A stretch of DNA of 64,000 nt, taken from the NCBI GenBank assembly GCA_905182995.1, contig CAJJDP010000039.1:133722-197721 (forward strand), in the 5' to 3' direction. Within the stretch, counting starts at the first letter, position 1; the number at the start of each line of letters is the position of its first letter. The stretch is from Paramecium octaurelia. Lineage: Eukaryota; Ciliophora; Oligohymenophorea; Peniculida; Parameciidae. The position numbers and the translations under genes were made by a program. This document shows positions 1-15,949 of the stretch, in pieces. The notes under the pieces were generated by a model. It searched no databases. It was not told the DNA's origin and saw nothing but the letters and a program-made list of their open reading frames with translations.

Positions 1-3000
1 AATATTGCTAATTAATTGATTATGTCTCCTCAAATAATGTTGTAATTGATAAGAAATGCATATCCATAGTTACAACCACAGAAACTTGTTCGACTATCAA
101 AACCAATTATTCTGTAAACGTGATTAATCCTCATCATTGTTCAAGGGCAAGTGATAGTTGTTAGTATGATACAACTAATGGATGTATATCCCCAACGAAT
201 ACTAATTTAGAATGTAATACTTTAGGACTATCTTATACGGGATGTATACTGAATACACAAAATCATAGATGTGGTTTTATTAATAGCAAATGTCAATATT
301 TAACACAAAATTTAGTTGTTTCCGATTGCAAATACTTAAATCAATTTTCTTGCTCTTACTATGCATTCATTAAATGCTATTGGAATGGTTCACTTTGTGC
401 TGCTTCTACTAATGATACTACACAATATGGAAGCGAGTACAATTGTTATCTAAATACAAGTAGTACTTTTATAGTTTCGAATGGAGTAACATGTTAGACA
501 ATATAATTATCTAATTATGAATAATATTCCTGTGATAGTAAATTAAATCAATTTGCATGCGGATCAATACCAAATTAATATTGTTTATTTGTTTAAAATA
601 AGTGTTAGTTTTATAGATCAACACTCTGTGAAGATTCCTCACAAACTTGTAGTGACAATAATACTGTAAATTTGAAATGTGTATATAAAGACAGTAAATG
701 TTTTGATCATCCTCATACTTATTATAGTTGTGATTTCTTTGACAAAAGCAATTACTTATTTTGTTTGCAATACCCTGAATGTGCCTATTTTAATTAGAAA
801 TGTTAAAAAGTGAATTAAATATCTGTCTATTATTAATGTAGTTCATTGTCATCACTACAGAATTGTGTCCTTTAAAATAAATAGTTAACTTGCTCCTGGT
901 AATCAGGATAGTGTGTTGTTTTTAAAGGCACATCTTGTCCTTCTCTCAACGGGTTCTATTCATTTAATGTATGTCAGAAATTCCAAAATTGTACATATGG
1001 ATTCGCTAAGAGAGGATTAGGATTTTGTTATTCCGGCAACAATTTTGAGTCTCTAACATGTGAATAATTAAACTAAGACCTTTGTATAGAGGACTTAACT
1101 CATCTGAACTCTTCTCTTTAGTGCTATTGGGATTAATCATGCAAAAATGTCTAGAACAATCATATTACTTAATGTACAGATCTAAGTTCATTTAAATCCA
1201 GTTATGGAGCATGTAATTACTTTAATTAAGAATAATGTATGTATTCATTTATAGATTAAAAATGTAAATCAATTTCAGAATATATCTCCACTACTTGCTA
1301 AGGAACTACAGCTAAGTAATGTTCATCAATCCAGAATACTTGTTATTATGATGGATCCATTTGTTCAGCAGAAGGAGCCTAAAATTAATTAAATAAATAT
1401 GGATGTATTCAATAATCAGGAACTTGGAAGTTTGATTATTTTAAATGTACTCAGATAACTGATGAAGTTTAGAAGAGTTGCACTAATCTCTCTAAGGATG
1501 CCTGTTTAAGCAATCTAACTAAAGAAATTAGTTGCTAATGGAAGGATAACAACTGTTAGAGAGTTCTCTAGACACAAAACAAATAACTGACTTCTTGTGC
1601 AAATCTAAATTAAAGAGCATGCTAAAACGTTGGTTTATCCAATGTTTTTTGTGTTTGGAATGAGACAACTAAAAATTGTGATTCTCTGACCATCTCAAAT
1701 ACTGATTGCGTTGCCTAGAATCTTGCAGTAACTACATCCTTGAGTGTATGCAGTGGATAAACAAATAAGAATTGTGCTAAACATTATGATAATACAAAAT
1801 GCACTGAAATAAATGTACAACTTTCTAGTTGTAATCTTTACGGATTAAACCAAAAAGCTTGTATCTAATTTACAAGTGTGCCTTGTCAATGGAAATCAAT
1901 TAATGATGGAGGATATTGTGATGATGCAAATTTATATTCAGCATTTTGCAGGGATTTAATTAATAAATACGCTTGTCTTAATGTTTAAACTGTTGGATAG
2001 GTTTGCAAATGGGATGAAATAACTTAATCATGTATTGATTAATAGATAAGTACCTGTGAATCTGCATCCAACCTTAATTCTTTTTATGCTTGCAATGCGG
2101 TGACAGATGAGCCTTGCTAATATGATCCAATATCTATGTTATGTAGTAAAATTCTTTATATTCCTAAATCTTGTTCCATCAATTTCAACAAACAAACTTG
2201 TGAAATGTGTTTAGATAATTGTGTCTGGTACTCTAATCGATGTATTACTACTCCTTATAAGAATTGTTAGCAATATGCTACCAAATCTAAGTGTCTTGAA
2301 AGTGAATCGATTAGTTGTCAATGGGTAAACAATATATGTGCCGATTTTAATGATCTGTCTAATAAAATATTTTGTAAAGATCTTCCTTTAAATATCAATA
2401 CAGCTGCTTGCACGAACAATGCCCTTGATCCGTGCAGGTATGATAAAAATTCACCAGCTTGCTTACCAGATTAGAACATTTTGCAATATACATTATAGAA
2501 AATTTAAACCTTAATATTTATGCAACCTGCTGATTATAAATCTCCAATTTTAAGTGGTAAGTGTGAATAACTTCTCATAAAGGATTATTGTATGAAGTCT
2601 CGTATTCCAGATACGGCATGCATTTGGAAGGATTCTACTTGCCAAGTGGTTACAGATTTGAATGAAATTTCATGTACTGACCATCTTAATATTTGGGGAT
2701 GTTTGAAAGTAAGTAAGGAAAATGAGTTGTGTTTTTGGAGAGGTTAAAAATGTCTAAGATGGTTCCCAACCATTACTTAAATGGAAAATGTAAATAAGAA
2801 TGTATGCAAGTACCATAGCGTTAATCGTGTTTATGAAAGAAATTCTTGTATAAAGAAAGACATCTCAACTATCTAATGCACATCAGAAGGAATAAGCAAA
2901 TAAACATGTTTATCGATTACAAATTAGCAATGTTAATGGACTGATTAATGTGTTGAATTCACTCTATCAAAAGAACATTAATGTTCAGACTTCAAAGATG

Positions 3001-4707
3001 TGTCATCATTTGTTTGCCAAATGATTCCTAATATGGCTTGTGTGTATGATGAAGAGAATAGAAGTTGCGTTGATTTTTCAAATGACTTTGTTGGCTTGGG
3101 AGTTTCTAAATAAGCATGTATTAAAAATAAGAGAATCCCTTCTCATTGGAATGGAAATGTTTGTTAGGAGGTGACTGACAAAATTGAATGCGATTCTTAA
3201 TTAATTGTGAATGCATATACATGTAGCAATCAGGTTCATAATACGCCATGTATTTATGATACTATCAGCAATTAATGCACAAGTCTATTTAACGCTTGGT
3301 CATTGAAATGCAATACTGAGGGATTGAATTTCTTAGGCTGCGTTTAACTCAAACAAGAACCTTGTATATTTAAAGATAATAAGTGTCAGCTATTTCGTGA
3401 AATGTAAAGTAGTTGTATGTTCTTGAGTCAAGTCAATCCAAAAGCATGTGCATCCATCTAGGATCATTATTGTTCGTATGATCAAATCAATCACAAATGC
3501 TAAACTCCATAAGTCCCTTAAGTTAATTGTAACATTTAAGGAATAAACAAAAATGTTTGCATAGCTAATGCACTTTGTATGTGGAACCAAGATAATTTAG
3601 ATTGCAAGTGCAAATCTGTATAAGAAACAGAGGCTTGTTAAGAAACCAATGTAGCTAAATGCAAATCATAAAGCAGATGCTATTTTGATTTAGATTAGTA
3701 TAGGTGTGTGAAGAAATAATGCTATCATTTAAAGGATGACGAGTGTGATCAAATTATGGATAATAAAACTTGTTATAGAAGTGTTAAAAGAGGTTGTTAA
3801 CCAGCGGTGATATGTGAGGATATCATCGATCCAAAAAATAATTGTACATCAATTTACATTAATTCACAGCCTTGTGTTTAGGTAGGAAAATTGTGCGTTA
3901 CATCTACAAATTATAAATTATTATGTCCATATTCTGATTGTTCCAATACCAATTGTATTTTGTATTATGGAACTTGCAAAATGAGAACATGCGACGACTA
4001 TAATGCTTAAGATTGTCAAAAAAATGAAGGATGTTATTTGGATTAAGAAAACAATTGTCTAGATTTACAGAGATGCAGTTAGATTACTGTAGATATTTAT
4101 GGTGAGTAAGTCATTAATGTTTGTAACTAATCCTCTGTGGGTGGTTTTAAATGTAATTGGTAGAAGTATCATTTAATGGATGATACTGAAACGTGTACTA
4201 ATAGGTCATGCGAGTATTAATTATTTATTTATATTTAGAATGTATGGTGCATCTTAGACTATTTGTTAAGGAAATGAGATCAATGGGTATTCTTGTGTGT
4301 ATTTAAACGATTTGGTTTGCAAGTAATGTGAGTAAATCACTGAATCTTGTTTGTGCAATCAATAAAAAAATGTTTGCGTTTACAAGAATGGAAAGTGTAG
4401 ATCTATTTTGTGTTCCTCCCTTTTGACTAAGGAGAACTGTGCTCAAGCTTCAGATCGCTGTTATTGGAGCACTTATGAGGATGCGAGCAATGTGCAATAA
4501 GAGGCTTGTTTAATAGAGTGTGAGAAAGTGTTGAATGCAGATGAATGCAACAGCAGAATAAATGAGTGTTACTTCGATAACCAGAATGGGTTATGTATAA
4601 AGGGGAAGAAACAAATTCCCGATTTGAGTTCTGAGATTTTCATTGAGGAGTTCTATTCTGTCATGCTTACAATATTCATATGTCTGAATATGATTATTTA
4701 CGTATGA
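1..4707 (+). CDS. Cysteine-rich PSA-type surface protein, 5' truncated
   Basis: The reading frame is already open at base 3 and runs to TGA at 4705-4707 once a 25-nt intron (4214-4238) is removed, giving about 1559 visible residues. Cysteines recur every 8-20 residues throughout, mostly in Cys-x-Trp and Cys-x(5-12)-Cys contexts, as in Paramecium surface antigen (PSA) repeats. The last ~20 residues are hydrophobic (VMLTIFICLNMIIYV), fitting a GPI-addition signal or a membrane anchor. The signal peptide would lie upstream of the window. It is less regular than the antigen at 20146 and lacks its recurrent GCVT-x-G-x-GC motif, so it may be a PSA-related protein rather than a serotype antigen. The frame is sure; the exact family is inferred. 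Confidence 0.85.
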
Positions 4708-4789
4708 ATAATTATTATTATTATTGAAATGTGAATAATGAATTGCGCAAATTGCATTCGTTGTTATTTAATTATTTTTCAAATTCAAA

Positions 4790-6819
4790 ATGTAATTTCT
4801 ACAATACCCTCCAGATAAGAAAATTCAGAATTATCAATTTAGTTTCAAAGCCAAATTAGGAAAGGGAGCCTATGGTACAGTTTATGCTGGCAGAAACATC
4901 GTCGATAGTATATTATGATCATTATCAATTACAGATAAGATTGTGGCATTAAAGGTTGTGGATAAGAAAATATTACAGACAGATTATGCAAGTTAACTCA
5001 TCGCCTCAGAAATCGAGATTATGAAATTGATTGAAGACAAGAATATTGTTAGATTGATTGATGTTTTATAAAGTGTCAATAACACCTACATCGTTACTGA
5101 GTTTTGTAACGGTGGTGATCTCAGAGAATACCTCAAAAAGAGAAAGTATGACATAACCCACTATATTAGGTCCATCCCAGAAAATGATGCAATCAATGTT
5201 TTAAAGGACTTGCTCCATGGCATTAAAGCATTACTAAAAATAGGAATCATACACAGAGACATTAAACCTGCTAATATCATGATTCATGATGGCATATTCA
5301 AAATTACAGACTTCGGATTCGCCAAATAAGTCGATTCTCACATCGATACCATTATGAACTCATTAGTAGGTACACCACTTTACATGAGTCCTCAAATCCT
5401 AAAAAGACAATCCTACACATCTAAATGCGATATTTGGTCTCTAGGTCTCATATTTTACGAATTGATCTACGGAATCACTCCCTGGCATTCTCAAAACCTA
5501 GTTGAATTAATGGCCAAATTAGATACCAAAGTACATTTTCTATCCTATTCCACAAGCCCTTAGAATTTCCACCCTATCCCAAAGTCACCGAGTAGACCAT
5601 CAAAATCATTAGAGGTTGTTTGCAAATCAATGAAGATAAAAGGATTTCATGGGATCAACTCTTCTCCTTGGCAGGAATGCAAGAATTTGCTACACTGCCT
5701 GAAATCACGCCAGTCTTGCCTCTGATCCAAAAAAATACACAATCATAATATCAAAGTCAATAATAGGAACCAACCTAAATCAAATAAAATCTAAGTTTCC
5801 TGGAAATCAAACCTCACTAAAGAGTCAAACAAAGAACTGAAAGTATGGGAACTTATCATTTTCCAAATAGACATAACAGAAGCATGAGCAACGCTACTCC
5901 TACTCATGATGTAGATAAATCAAGTGAAAGACAGAAAGGAAAATTTTACACCAAAACTAAAATCTCTTACTTACAACCTGATAATCGAAAGATTACTCCT
6001 TAAAGAAACATTACTGCCTATACATAAGAATCAGAAAGAGACAGAAATAGTTCCTTCGTTAAATTTACAACCCAAAGAATTGAACTTATCAAATTCTTAG
6101 AAAATGCCCATACTCCCCCTCTCCCCAATAAGAAATATTCCACCAACAATAACAACGATTCGTTTAGAACTCCAAGTAACTTGTAATCTAATTCAACAAA
6201 TGCATCAAATAGAAATGTGCAAGAATAAGAAAACTCCTCAAAAATACCCAAAGTAAACGAATTCCAAATCGAAGAAAAATCCAGAGAACCTCTAAACTAT
6301 ATTATAGCAAATGGATATTTTAATACGAGCTCAAATTTAAGATTAAAAAGAACTTTTAGCAATCATTTCCAAGATAACGCCCTATCCCCTATAAGCCAAT
6401 AAAAAAATAGTATTTTGCAATTTATGAAAATCATTCAAATTCAATTTGATCTCATTCCAAATCATATCACCATTAAAAAGGATATCGACTCCTTACTAAA
6501 TCAACATAAGATTACTATGAATAATGTGAGAGAATAGCTCTACACTCCACAAGATATTAAGGAATTGAAGAATATTATCAATTGCCTTGTAGACTATCTA
6601 AATAATAACCCTTAAGATAATTTTGTAACCTAACTCTCAGTTATGCTACTTCTATTGCTCAACTATAATTAAATAATCCTTTACAATGTATAAACTAAGT
6701 CATTACAATTATCAAAGTCACTAATTGATTAAATCAACAAGAACTAAAAATTGCAATAATAGCAATTATTATTAAGTCCGGAAATTTTAAGAGAAGAAAT
6801 CAAAAAATTACTTAAATGA
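4790..6819 (+). CDS. Serine/threonine protein kinase, ULK/ATG1-like
   Basis: 658 residues after removing introns 4908-4934 and 5531-5556. The kinase domain is N-terminal: glycine loop [10 protein letters not shown] near residue 24, VALKVV lysine just after intron 1, HRDIKPANI near 146, DFGFAKQ near 165, then [11 protein letters not shown] and the subdomain XI motif [10 protein letters not shown]. All catalytic residues are present, so it should be active. The GTPLYMSPQ signature and N-terminal placement resemble the ULK/Fused-type kinases that are abundant in ciliates. The C-terminal ~350 residues are Gln/Asn-rich and low complexity, ending in a helical block that could correspond to the ULK C-terminal region (inference). 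Substrate unknown. Confidence 0.92.
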
Positions 6820-7075
6820 TTTTTGTGATTTTTAATTCATTTTTCTTTTTTTTTTATTCATTTAATAGTTGTTCAAATTATATTTACTGCTAATTTTATC
6901 CTAATACTAAAAATCTTTCTTACTCCTATTTTTTGAAAATTTTGTTATCCCAGTGTGTAAAATAATATTAACATGAAGGTATTTTAATTCTATAAGAGAT
7001 TTCGAATATTCCGAGTAAATCAAAAGAGATTTAATTTTTTTCATTTAAAATATATAATAATCTGCTCAAGATAAA

Positions 7076-10044
7076 ATGATTACAGATAAACGCTCCGTTA
7101 TTGAACCGAATACTCTTGTGAGTACGAAGAGACAAATCTTTAGCTCTGAAAATGAATCTCATATTCATTTAACAAATAAATAAAATTCTTTGGCTGAACA
7201 AGATGACATTTCCAGTTAGGAAAAGTATGAATGTGTGTTAATTAATATAAAATAGTAGAAATCTGCATTTTGTCGAATTGATTCAATCCAGAAGCTCGGC
7301 CATCCCAACAGTTAAAATTATTTCCCCTGAAGATTATGGCACAATGAAACAGCACAGAGGAAGTCTCTGTTTTCATACAAGCCTACACAATGATGAAAAG
7401 TATGTATTCCCCTTAATCAAGAGTTTAAATCCCACTTGGAAAAAGGGAGGATTAAAAATAATAAAATATGTGGCCAGATTCATCTATTAATTGAAAACAA
7501 AGGCTGACAAACTGAAAATCAAGCTAATGAATTTTGAAATATTTGAAATGTTGGGGGACAAAAGTGGGGATTTTTCGAATTTCAAGAGAGGGAAACAGAG
7601 AGAAGAGGAGAATATTGTTTGCTCAATAGTTAATAAAATTGTAACTTTAATGGTTGCTATTTGGAATGTCATTTGCAAATATTTAAATCGAATAACCATT
7701 ATATATCCAGAAAGCAGTTTCAAGATATTTTGGGATTCTATTGTCGTTTGTTTCATTGTTATCAACATTTTCTACATTCCCATGAGTTTGAGTTTTGAAT
7801 TAGACAAATCTAATTAAATCTCAATACTATTCTTTGAAACTATTCCAAGTTACATTTTTATCGTGGAGATAATATTAAACTTTAACACTGCTTTTTACAA
7901 TTAAGGGGTAATACACACTAATAGGAGTGAAATCTTTTTCCATTACATCTAAAACAACTTCTGTTGGGATCTATTAATCACGATTCCTTTTGTATTGGCT
8001 TAGTTTGATATTCCATATATACAATTTATTTTATTATTACGTATAGCTCGAGTGAGATCTATGATATAAAATGTTCAAGACTTATTAAACGCCAAGGAGG
8101 AAGTATAAGCAGTATTGGAAATGATTAAATTAGTCTATTTTTTAGTGTTGGTTGCCCATATGTGTAGTTGTGGGTGGCATTTACTGGGACGTATTGAATA
8201 TGAAATATATAATGACGAGAAGAGTTGGTTAATTTATTATGACTACTATGATAAACAATGGTATGATAGATATTTAGTCTCTTTATATTGGAGTGTAATA
8301 ACAACCTTGACTGTTGGATACGGTGATATAGTTCCTTAGACTACAATAGAGAGGCTTTTTGTTATTATAGTGGCTATGGTCTTATGTGGAGTTTTTGGAT
8401 ACATAATCTCAACTATTGGTGAAATTATCAAAACATTAGAAGAGAGAAAAGCTTTGTTAAAGAGGTCATTAAAAAAAGTAAATTAATATATTAAACAAAA
8501 ATAATTGAATTTACAATTATCATTAAAAGTGAGAAAGTATTTTGAATTCAAACATTAGATAGATGAACAGTTATAGGAATAGGATGATTCTGTTTTAAAT
8601 AAATTAAGTGGATAGTTAAAATAAGAGGTTCTAGTTGATATTTATAAGAGAGTCTTGTTAAAATCAAACTTTTTAAAAAATAACATTCCTGATGAATTGA
8701 TTAACAATTTATGTTAGAAGACTAAATAAGCAACCTATGCACCTGGATGTGACATTGCAAGTGTTAATGATACAGCAACAAAATTAATTTTCATTTTGGA
8801 AGGTTAAGTTGATAGCTATTTTGTGTCAAAAGGATTGGAAGCACTTTGCAAAGGAGAGAAAGATAGTGCTAATGGCAAATTATAAAAAGTCTGCTAGAAA
8901 GGTGATGTAATAGGGGAATTGGAATTTATATTAAATTCTTCATATCAATATAATTTCCGATCATCTTCCTTATTATAAATAGCATTTATTGATCGAAATG
9001 ACTTTCTTGTTGTAATTTCAGAAAATGAAGAATGCCGATAAAAGTTTCACCAAATAAGAGAAAAATTGACGTATTAAAAGACTTACGGTAAGACTTGTGA
9101 TATTTGTAAATGGACTCACAAATACCAGGACTGTCCATTTGTTTTTTATTAATCAAATCTTGATAAGATTGCAAGGAATGCTAATTTCAACCTTTACTAA
9201 CATAGAAAAAAGTTTGAAAGATAAAGAGATGTGAAAAGTAAAAAACAAGGTTCCTTTCGTAATATAATTGTGTCTTAGGGGTTAGATCTTATTCTTAATT
9301 TCGGATTTTTAAATGAAGAGTAAATTGTTAATTTAATATAGGCAAATCAATGACCAATACTTAGCCAAGCTAGGTTATGGAGTATTAGAAGATGAAAAGA
9401 GTAATTAATTATCTGATAGTCAAAACTCATAAGAATCATAAGAAGCTGATAACATTTCACAAGATTAAAGAAAAAGAGTTCAATCATTTGAAAAAATGAA
9501 AACCTCTTTTCTGGCTCAGAAATTGAAAACAAATTTTGGATTGAACTAGAATTACTAAAAAAATGTCATCACTGAGGATATATAGTAGTAAACTCTATCT
9601 TCAAATAGAAGAGTTGAGGCTAAATATTAACAAGAATAGGTAATGGCAGGAAATTCATAGAAAAATAATCAAAATATTTATTCTCAAAACCCTATGAGAT
9701 AAAACAAATTATTAAAGATGGATACAATAATATAATAAAGTGTATCGTTAGGTTCATAATAACTTGATAGTAAAACTAAAAATGCTACAGACTATGAAAC
9801 CAATTAATTATCATAATCTGGATATGATTTCATAATTGAGCTAGATTAAATGAAAGATTATGAATTTTATTTTCCAATCTTCAACGTTACAAATGTCGTT
9901 GAAGTTTTACGCAAATAACGATTAGGCTAACTCAAAATCAACAAACGGTAAGATTTATAAGAAAAACTGAGATCATTAAGAATGAATAAATCTTAAAATA
10001 AAATCCATAATCCATCATCCAAAAATTTAGAAGAGAAGATGTGA
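7076..10044 (+). CDS. Voltage-gated potassium channel with cyclic nucleotide-binding domain
   Basis: About 974 residues (971 with the longer first intron). Intron 2 is 9320-9341. Intron 1 is either 7237-7258 (22 nt) or 7225-7255 (31 nt); both restore the frame. Six transmembrane helices run from about residue 200, followed by the K+ selectivity filter TLTVGYGD near residue 404. Next come a C-linker and a cyclic-nucleotide-binding-like fold, with a Cys-rich insert (CDICKWTHKYQDCPF) typical of this ciliate channel family. The long Gln-rich tail is probably cytoplasmic. It is expected in the plasma or ciliary membrane, controlling excitability. The EAG/CNG-related assignment is from the family pattern; ligand binding is not shown. 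Confidence 0.93.
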
Positions 10045-10188
10045 TTAATTAAATTAGCCTCAATCTAATATATTTATATAATTCTATAGAATACTCTTAG
10101 AAATTCATTTAACTAATAATTAATCTCTTTTTTGAAATTCAGATGACATAATAACAATTTATTTTTATTTAATTTTCTTGCTGAATTA

Positions 10189-10915
10189 ATGTTACCACTC
10201 TCTCAAGTAAAATAGAAGTCTAATTCATTTTAGCACATATACCATCGTCAGTCAAATTCCTTATTGCAAAAGCATTTTGAAACAAGAAAAAATTCTCCTG
10301 TTACTATCGTCAGAGCCCCCGCTCTACCTAAGAGGCAACCCTTGAGTGGTTCTACTCTGTGTTTAAGAACTCCCTATCCTGACGTTAAATTAAGAATATT
10401 TACATAAGTATTTGATGCCTGTATTTTAAGCAAACAGAAGAATCGAAGTTTGATTCTACAATGAAATATGATGATTCATAAAATTAATAATTGAGTTCTT
10501 TTGCAGATATAAAGACAGATAAATTAAGCTGTACAAAAACAACTGCTGCTGAAAGTGTAGAAGAGGAGAAACAATAAGTCAAAAGTACTTTGCCATCTTA
10601 ATTAGCTCAAAGAAAATTTTGCAAAATAATCATATCTATAAATGTAAAAACAACTTCTTGATCGAGATTTAGAGATACTCCAGTTATAAAGAACCATCAA
10701 AATTCTCAAAGATTAAAATGTATTTGATAAATTTAACATAGAAAAAACTCACTAACGAAAATTCTGTCCTGAAAAAAGAAAACACTCATATCAAAACTAA
10801 GATTGATTCGCTTGAAAAAAGAATTGAAGGATCTCCAGCACATGCGAGAATATCAGAATATACATCTGCGTTAACTGAGGTTGATAAAGTTAAAATCGAG
10901 TCACTTTTAAACTGA
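10189..10915 (+). CDS. Small coiled-coil protein, function unknown
   Basis: 217 residues after removing introns 10408-10430, 10578-10605 and 10720-10741. The first ~60 residues are basic and Pro/Ser-rich. From about residue 130 there is a clear heptad-rich helix (QLLDRDLEILQLQRTIKIL, then LTNENSVLKKENTHIKTKID) ending near the TGA. The third intron is secure because it joins two helical frames. The second starts GTC rather than GTA and has a 22-nt alternative just upstream (near 10555-10580). It follows the K+ channel by 144 bp in the same direction. No domain recognised. Confidence 0.7.
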
Positions 10916-11606
10916 ATAAATTTATATAAATATTTTAATATAGTGAATTTTACATGTAAATGTTAAAAATGTATATAATTTAAATGAACAAAACTAAATA
11001 TTAATATATTCTACTTATTCATTTATATTATTGTTTTAATGTTGAATTTCTTAGCAATATTAAACATAATCTTCAACTATTAAAATTAATTGAACTAAAT
11101 CTATGAGTTATGCGTAGATCACTGTTGTTATTCTTTTTAGAATTATAAATATTGGATCAAATCATAATATTTCCAATAAGTTCTACTATAAATTAAGATG
11201 GATTTTAGTTATTCTCTAATGTAGATAAATTCTTATTTAATTTATATTTAAAGAATGCATTCTTAATTAATATTTTTCTATTATAATTAAGGAAAGTAAT
11301 AACAGAAATTAGAGAATTGCTAATAAATCATCTAATCATAAACTATTTGTACAGAACACTATACAATATTATAATTAAATGTAATATTATAAAATAATTA
11401 TTCTGAATAAATATATTTATCAACCTTGATCGGAAATAATCTTTATTTGAATGCATAAACATTAGATTTCCTTAGAATATGGAGAGAATCTATGAGGAGT
11501 AGAAGGAAATGTTTGGATCTATGAGGTGAAATTAGAAAATGAATAAATGGGAATATTAAAATGTGTTTATAAATTCTTAAAACCATAAATATCTTTATTT
11601 TATATT
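10916..11606. other. Intergenic, AT-rich
   Basis: About 690 bp between the coiled-coil gene and V-ATPase subunit B. It is very AT-rich, with short stop-interrupted frames only, and presumably carries the 3' end of one gene and the promoter of the next. No structured element was recognised. Confidence 0.6.
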
Positions 11607-13252
<1,646 letters not shown>

Positions 13253-13343
13253 TTGTGATGTATCAAGTAAAATAAGCATTAATCATATAATACCAAATTA
13301 TAGAAATTTTCTATTTTGTTTATTTAATATACTGATTTATTTA

Positions 13344-13848
13344 TCAAATAATTTCTACAAAAGCCTTTGGGTGTTAGAAGGTTGTTTATTTTGGAATGAC
13401 AACGACAGCTCCTCTTGGTTATACTGGTTATCTTTTGGTTGAAATGACTTATTTATTTTTCTTGGCTTCAGTCTTCTTTTTGTCATTCTCTTGAACTCTT
13501 TTAACAAATTCTTATCTGCATTTTGATGGTCTCAAATGATCAGCTCTAACATGGAATCGTTTCTCCACATATCTTCCTCTGACTCTTCTTTATAATGAGA
13601 CACCAATTCCTCTTGGATTGACATTGAATACTCTTGCAGTTCTGCCATGATAATATTAAAATGGAACTCCCTTGTGTTAAGCACCATCAACCAAAATATC
13701 GACAAAATCACCTTGAATTTAATTGCATGTAATTCTTACCTCTTCTGAATGTTTGAAGGGTCTTACGAATTGAGATGTTTCCATGTCCTCTAAAAGGTTT
13801 TGCAAATTTGCTTCTTGTACCCTTCTTCAAACCATAACTATGAGTCAT
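13344..13848 (-). CDS. RPL21: 60S ribosomal protein eL21
   Basis: 158 residues with one 28-nt intron (13712-13739). Starts MTHSYGLKKGTRSKFAKPFR, close to the eL21 N terminus. Then GDFVDILVDGAQHKGVPF, YYHGRTARVFNV and a basic helix KRVQENDKKKTEAKK. Length matches eL21 (about 160). A component of the large ribosomal subunit in the cytoplasm. The 5' end is 73 bp from the TGA of the next minus-strand gene. Confidence 0.97.
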
Positions 13849-13921
13849 TTATTGATAATTTAATTTATAGATTTGTAATCACATTTAAATACTTAATATA
13901 TAATCTATATCAATAATATTC

Positions 13922-15524
13922 TCATCCTATATTAATTTTCCTCACTTTAATAGTATCTTATTTGTCTGCCAATTCCTTTAACAAAGGTTTATTATGCATC
14001 AATTCTTCATTATTCATTTTAGTTTTTGGTCTCTATTGTTATTTTCTCTCATCCATTTGCTGCTTCAAGATTTCTTAATGTTTGACATTGACATCCTTTA
14101 TATAATCATATTTGGATTTTTCATGTTATTGGAATGTCTGCAAATCCTGTTGCCAAACTTAAGCTTGTTTCTTATTCAATTCTTCCTCTTCCTTAAGCCT
14201 CTATCTAAAGTCATCATAATAAAAATACTTCTTATCCTCCATCTGCTTTATTAAATATTTTCTCATCTCTTACTACTGCGATTTGATTTGCCTTTTTTTC
14301 ATCTCTTCATCTTACTATTCGATTTCATTTTACATTAATATAGCTTTCATCATTTTATCATCCTCAGCCCTATTATTAATACATCTACTTACTTTATCTA
14401 ATCTTTTTGATTCTTTACAACTGTCTATGAAAAATCACTCATTATCTTCTTAATTTTGTCTTCTCTTTCTTTTTTCTCCATCTCTCGTTCTTCCTCCAAT
14501 TTTTATTGCAACTAGATGTATTTCCTTTGCATATCAATTTCCAACTGTTTGTCTGTTATTTCATCATTAATTTATTTTTATCTATTTTTTTCATTTTCTT
14601 CCATCATTTCCACAAATTTCCTCTTCTCCATATCCTTTTTTTATAAGGCCTCTCTCTATTCTTATTTCAATTCTTCTTGAATCCTTTAAACTAAAATTGC
14701 ATCCAGCTCCTATTACTTCTTTTTTTCTAAGAACTTCCTTTTTTCCTCTTCTCTTACTTATCGATCCCTTTGTTCTTTTTCCAATTATTATTTTTTTGCT
14801 GTCTCCCTCTTCTTTTGCTCTTCCCTTTAATCATAAACATCCATCTAAAAATCTCTTAGTTTGACATAAGCATCCTCTTGTCTTTTCTCTATTTCTATTC
14901 TTCTTTTCTTTTCCTCTAACTGTCTATCTAATTCTGCCTTCATTTTTTTCTTAAACTCCAACTGCCTCTGTTACTCAAGCTGCTACTCCTTAGAATGAAG
15001 TTCTGTGTCGAATTTAACTAATGCAGCCCATTCATCTTCTTCATCGACTACATATACAGATTTTGGTTGTTTTTCAAATTGCGAAGACGTTACAGAATAT
15101 TAATCTTGATCAAGTTCGGATTTTACTGAATTTTTGACGGATTATGGTCTAGGAATTTATGATCTCTATTCGCTTTTATTGTCTAATTGAGAATTATTAT
15201 TATTTTAGGCTACATGCTATGTTTGACTTAGACCTTTTTGTTTTTACACTGCTTCAATTACTCTTGCTTTCAACTACTTTAAAGAGGTTTCAGTAACCTA
15301 ATTTAGAAATTGCCATTTACTTATTCATTTGTAAAGTATTCATTAACTATTTATTATATCAGAGCCTCTTTGCTTTTATTTCCTTAAGCATAATCTTTGC
15401 TGAATTTGCTGATTAACGTCTCGCGTAATTACTCTCTTTGCTGAAGCAGCCCAGCTCTTTCAATTGCCGATCTCACTCTTGCCGAACCAGATCGAACAGA
15501 CTTACTTTTTTAAGAATTATTCAT
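13922..15524 (-). CDS. Long coiled-coil protein, possibly axonemal
   Basis: 518 residues after two 23-nt introns (14370-14392, 15298-15320). After a Ser/Arg-rich start (SGSARVRSAIERAGLL) and a polar linker, residues ~170-500 are an almost unbroken Glu/Lys/Arg/Gln helix with FDTELHSKEQQLEQQ-type heptads. Composition and layout resemble trichohyalin-plectin-homology proteins of cilia (MNS1 or CFAP families), but no diagnostic motif was matched by eye. No membrane segment or signal peptide. The cilium role is inference only. Confidence 0.85.
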
Positions 15525-15949
15525 TTAATATTTATATTTATAATTTAAAAAAAATCATTTTAATTTCACACATGATGCATATTCAATTTACCTAATTGAA
15601 TTTTCAATCCTATTTAACTGAAATCAATTAAATTTTCTAATGTTTCATCAAATAGAGTTTCCTTTTTTATTTTCGTTATAAAATAACAGAAATATGCTAA
15701 TTTGCTCAGATTATTAGTTCATTAAAAAGAACTTAATTAGCAGAAATTAAAATTATTAATTCCTGTATATATTTAATAAATTTATATTGTTAATTATTAT
15801 TAAATTTGTTTTCCTTTAATAAATGAGTAAGAACAAATGTTAACAATAGTTGAAATATGTAAAATTTAATACTCAGAACTCATTATATTTTATAAGTACT
15901 TTGATTAGAACAAGTTTTGTTAATGCTTTATATTAAGCTAATTAAATAT
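15525..15949. other. Intergenic, AT-rich
   Basis: About 425 bp between two minus-strand genes. Nothing beyond AT-rich sequence is seen; it should hold the promoter of the coiled-coil gene and the 3' end of the RING gene. Confidence 0.6.
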
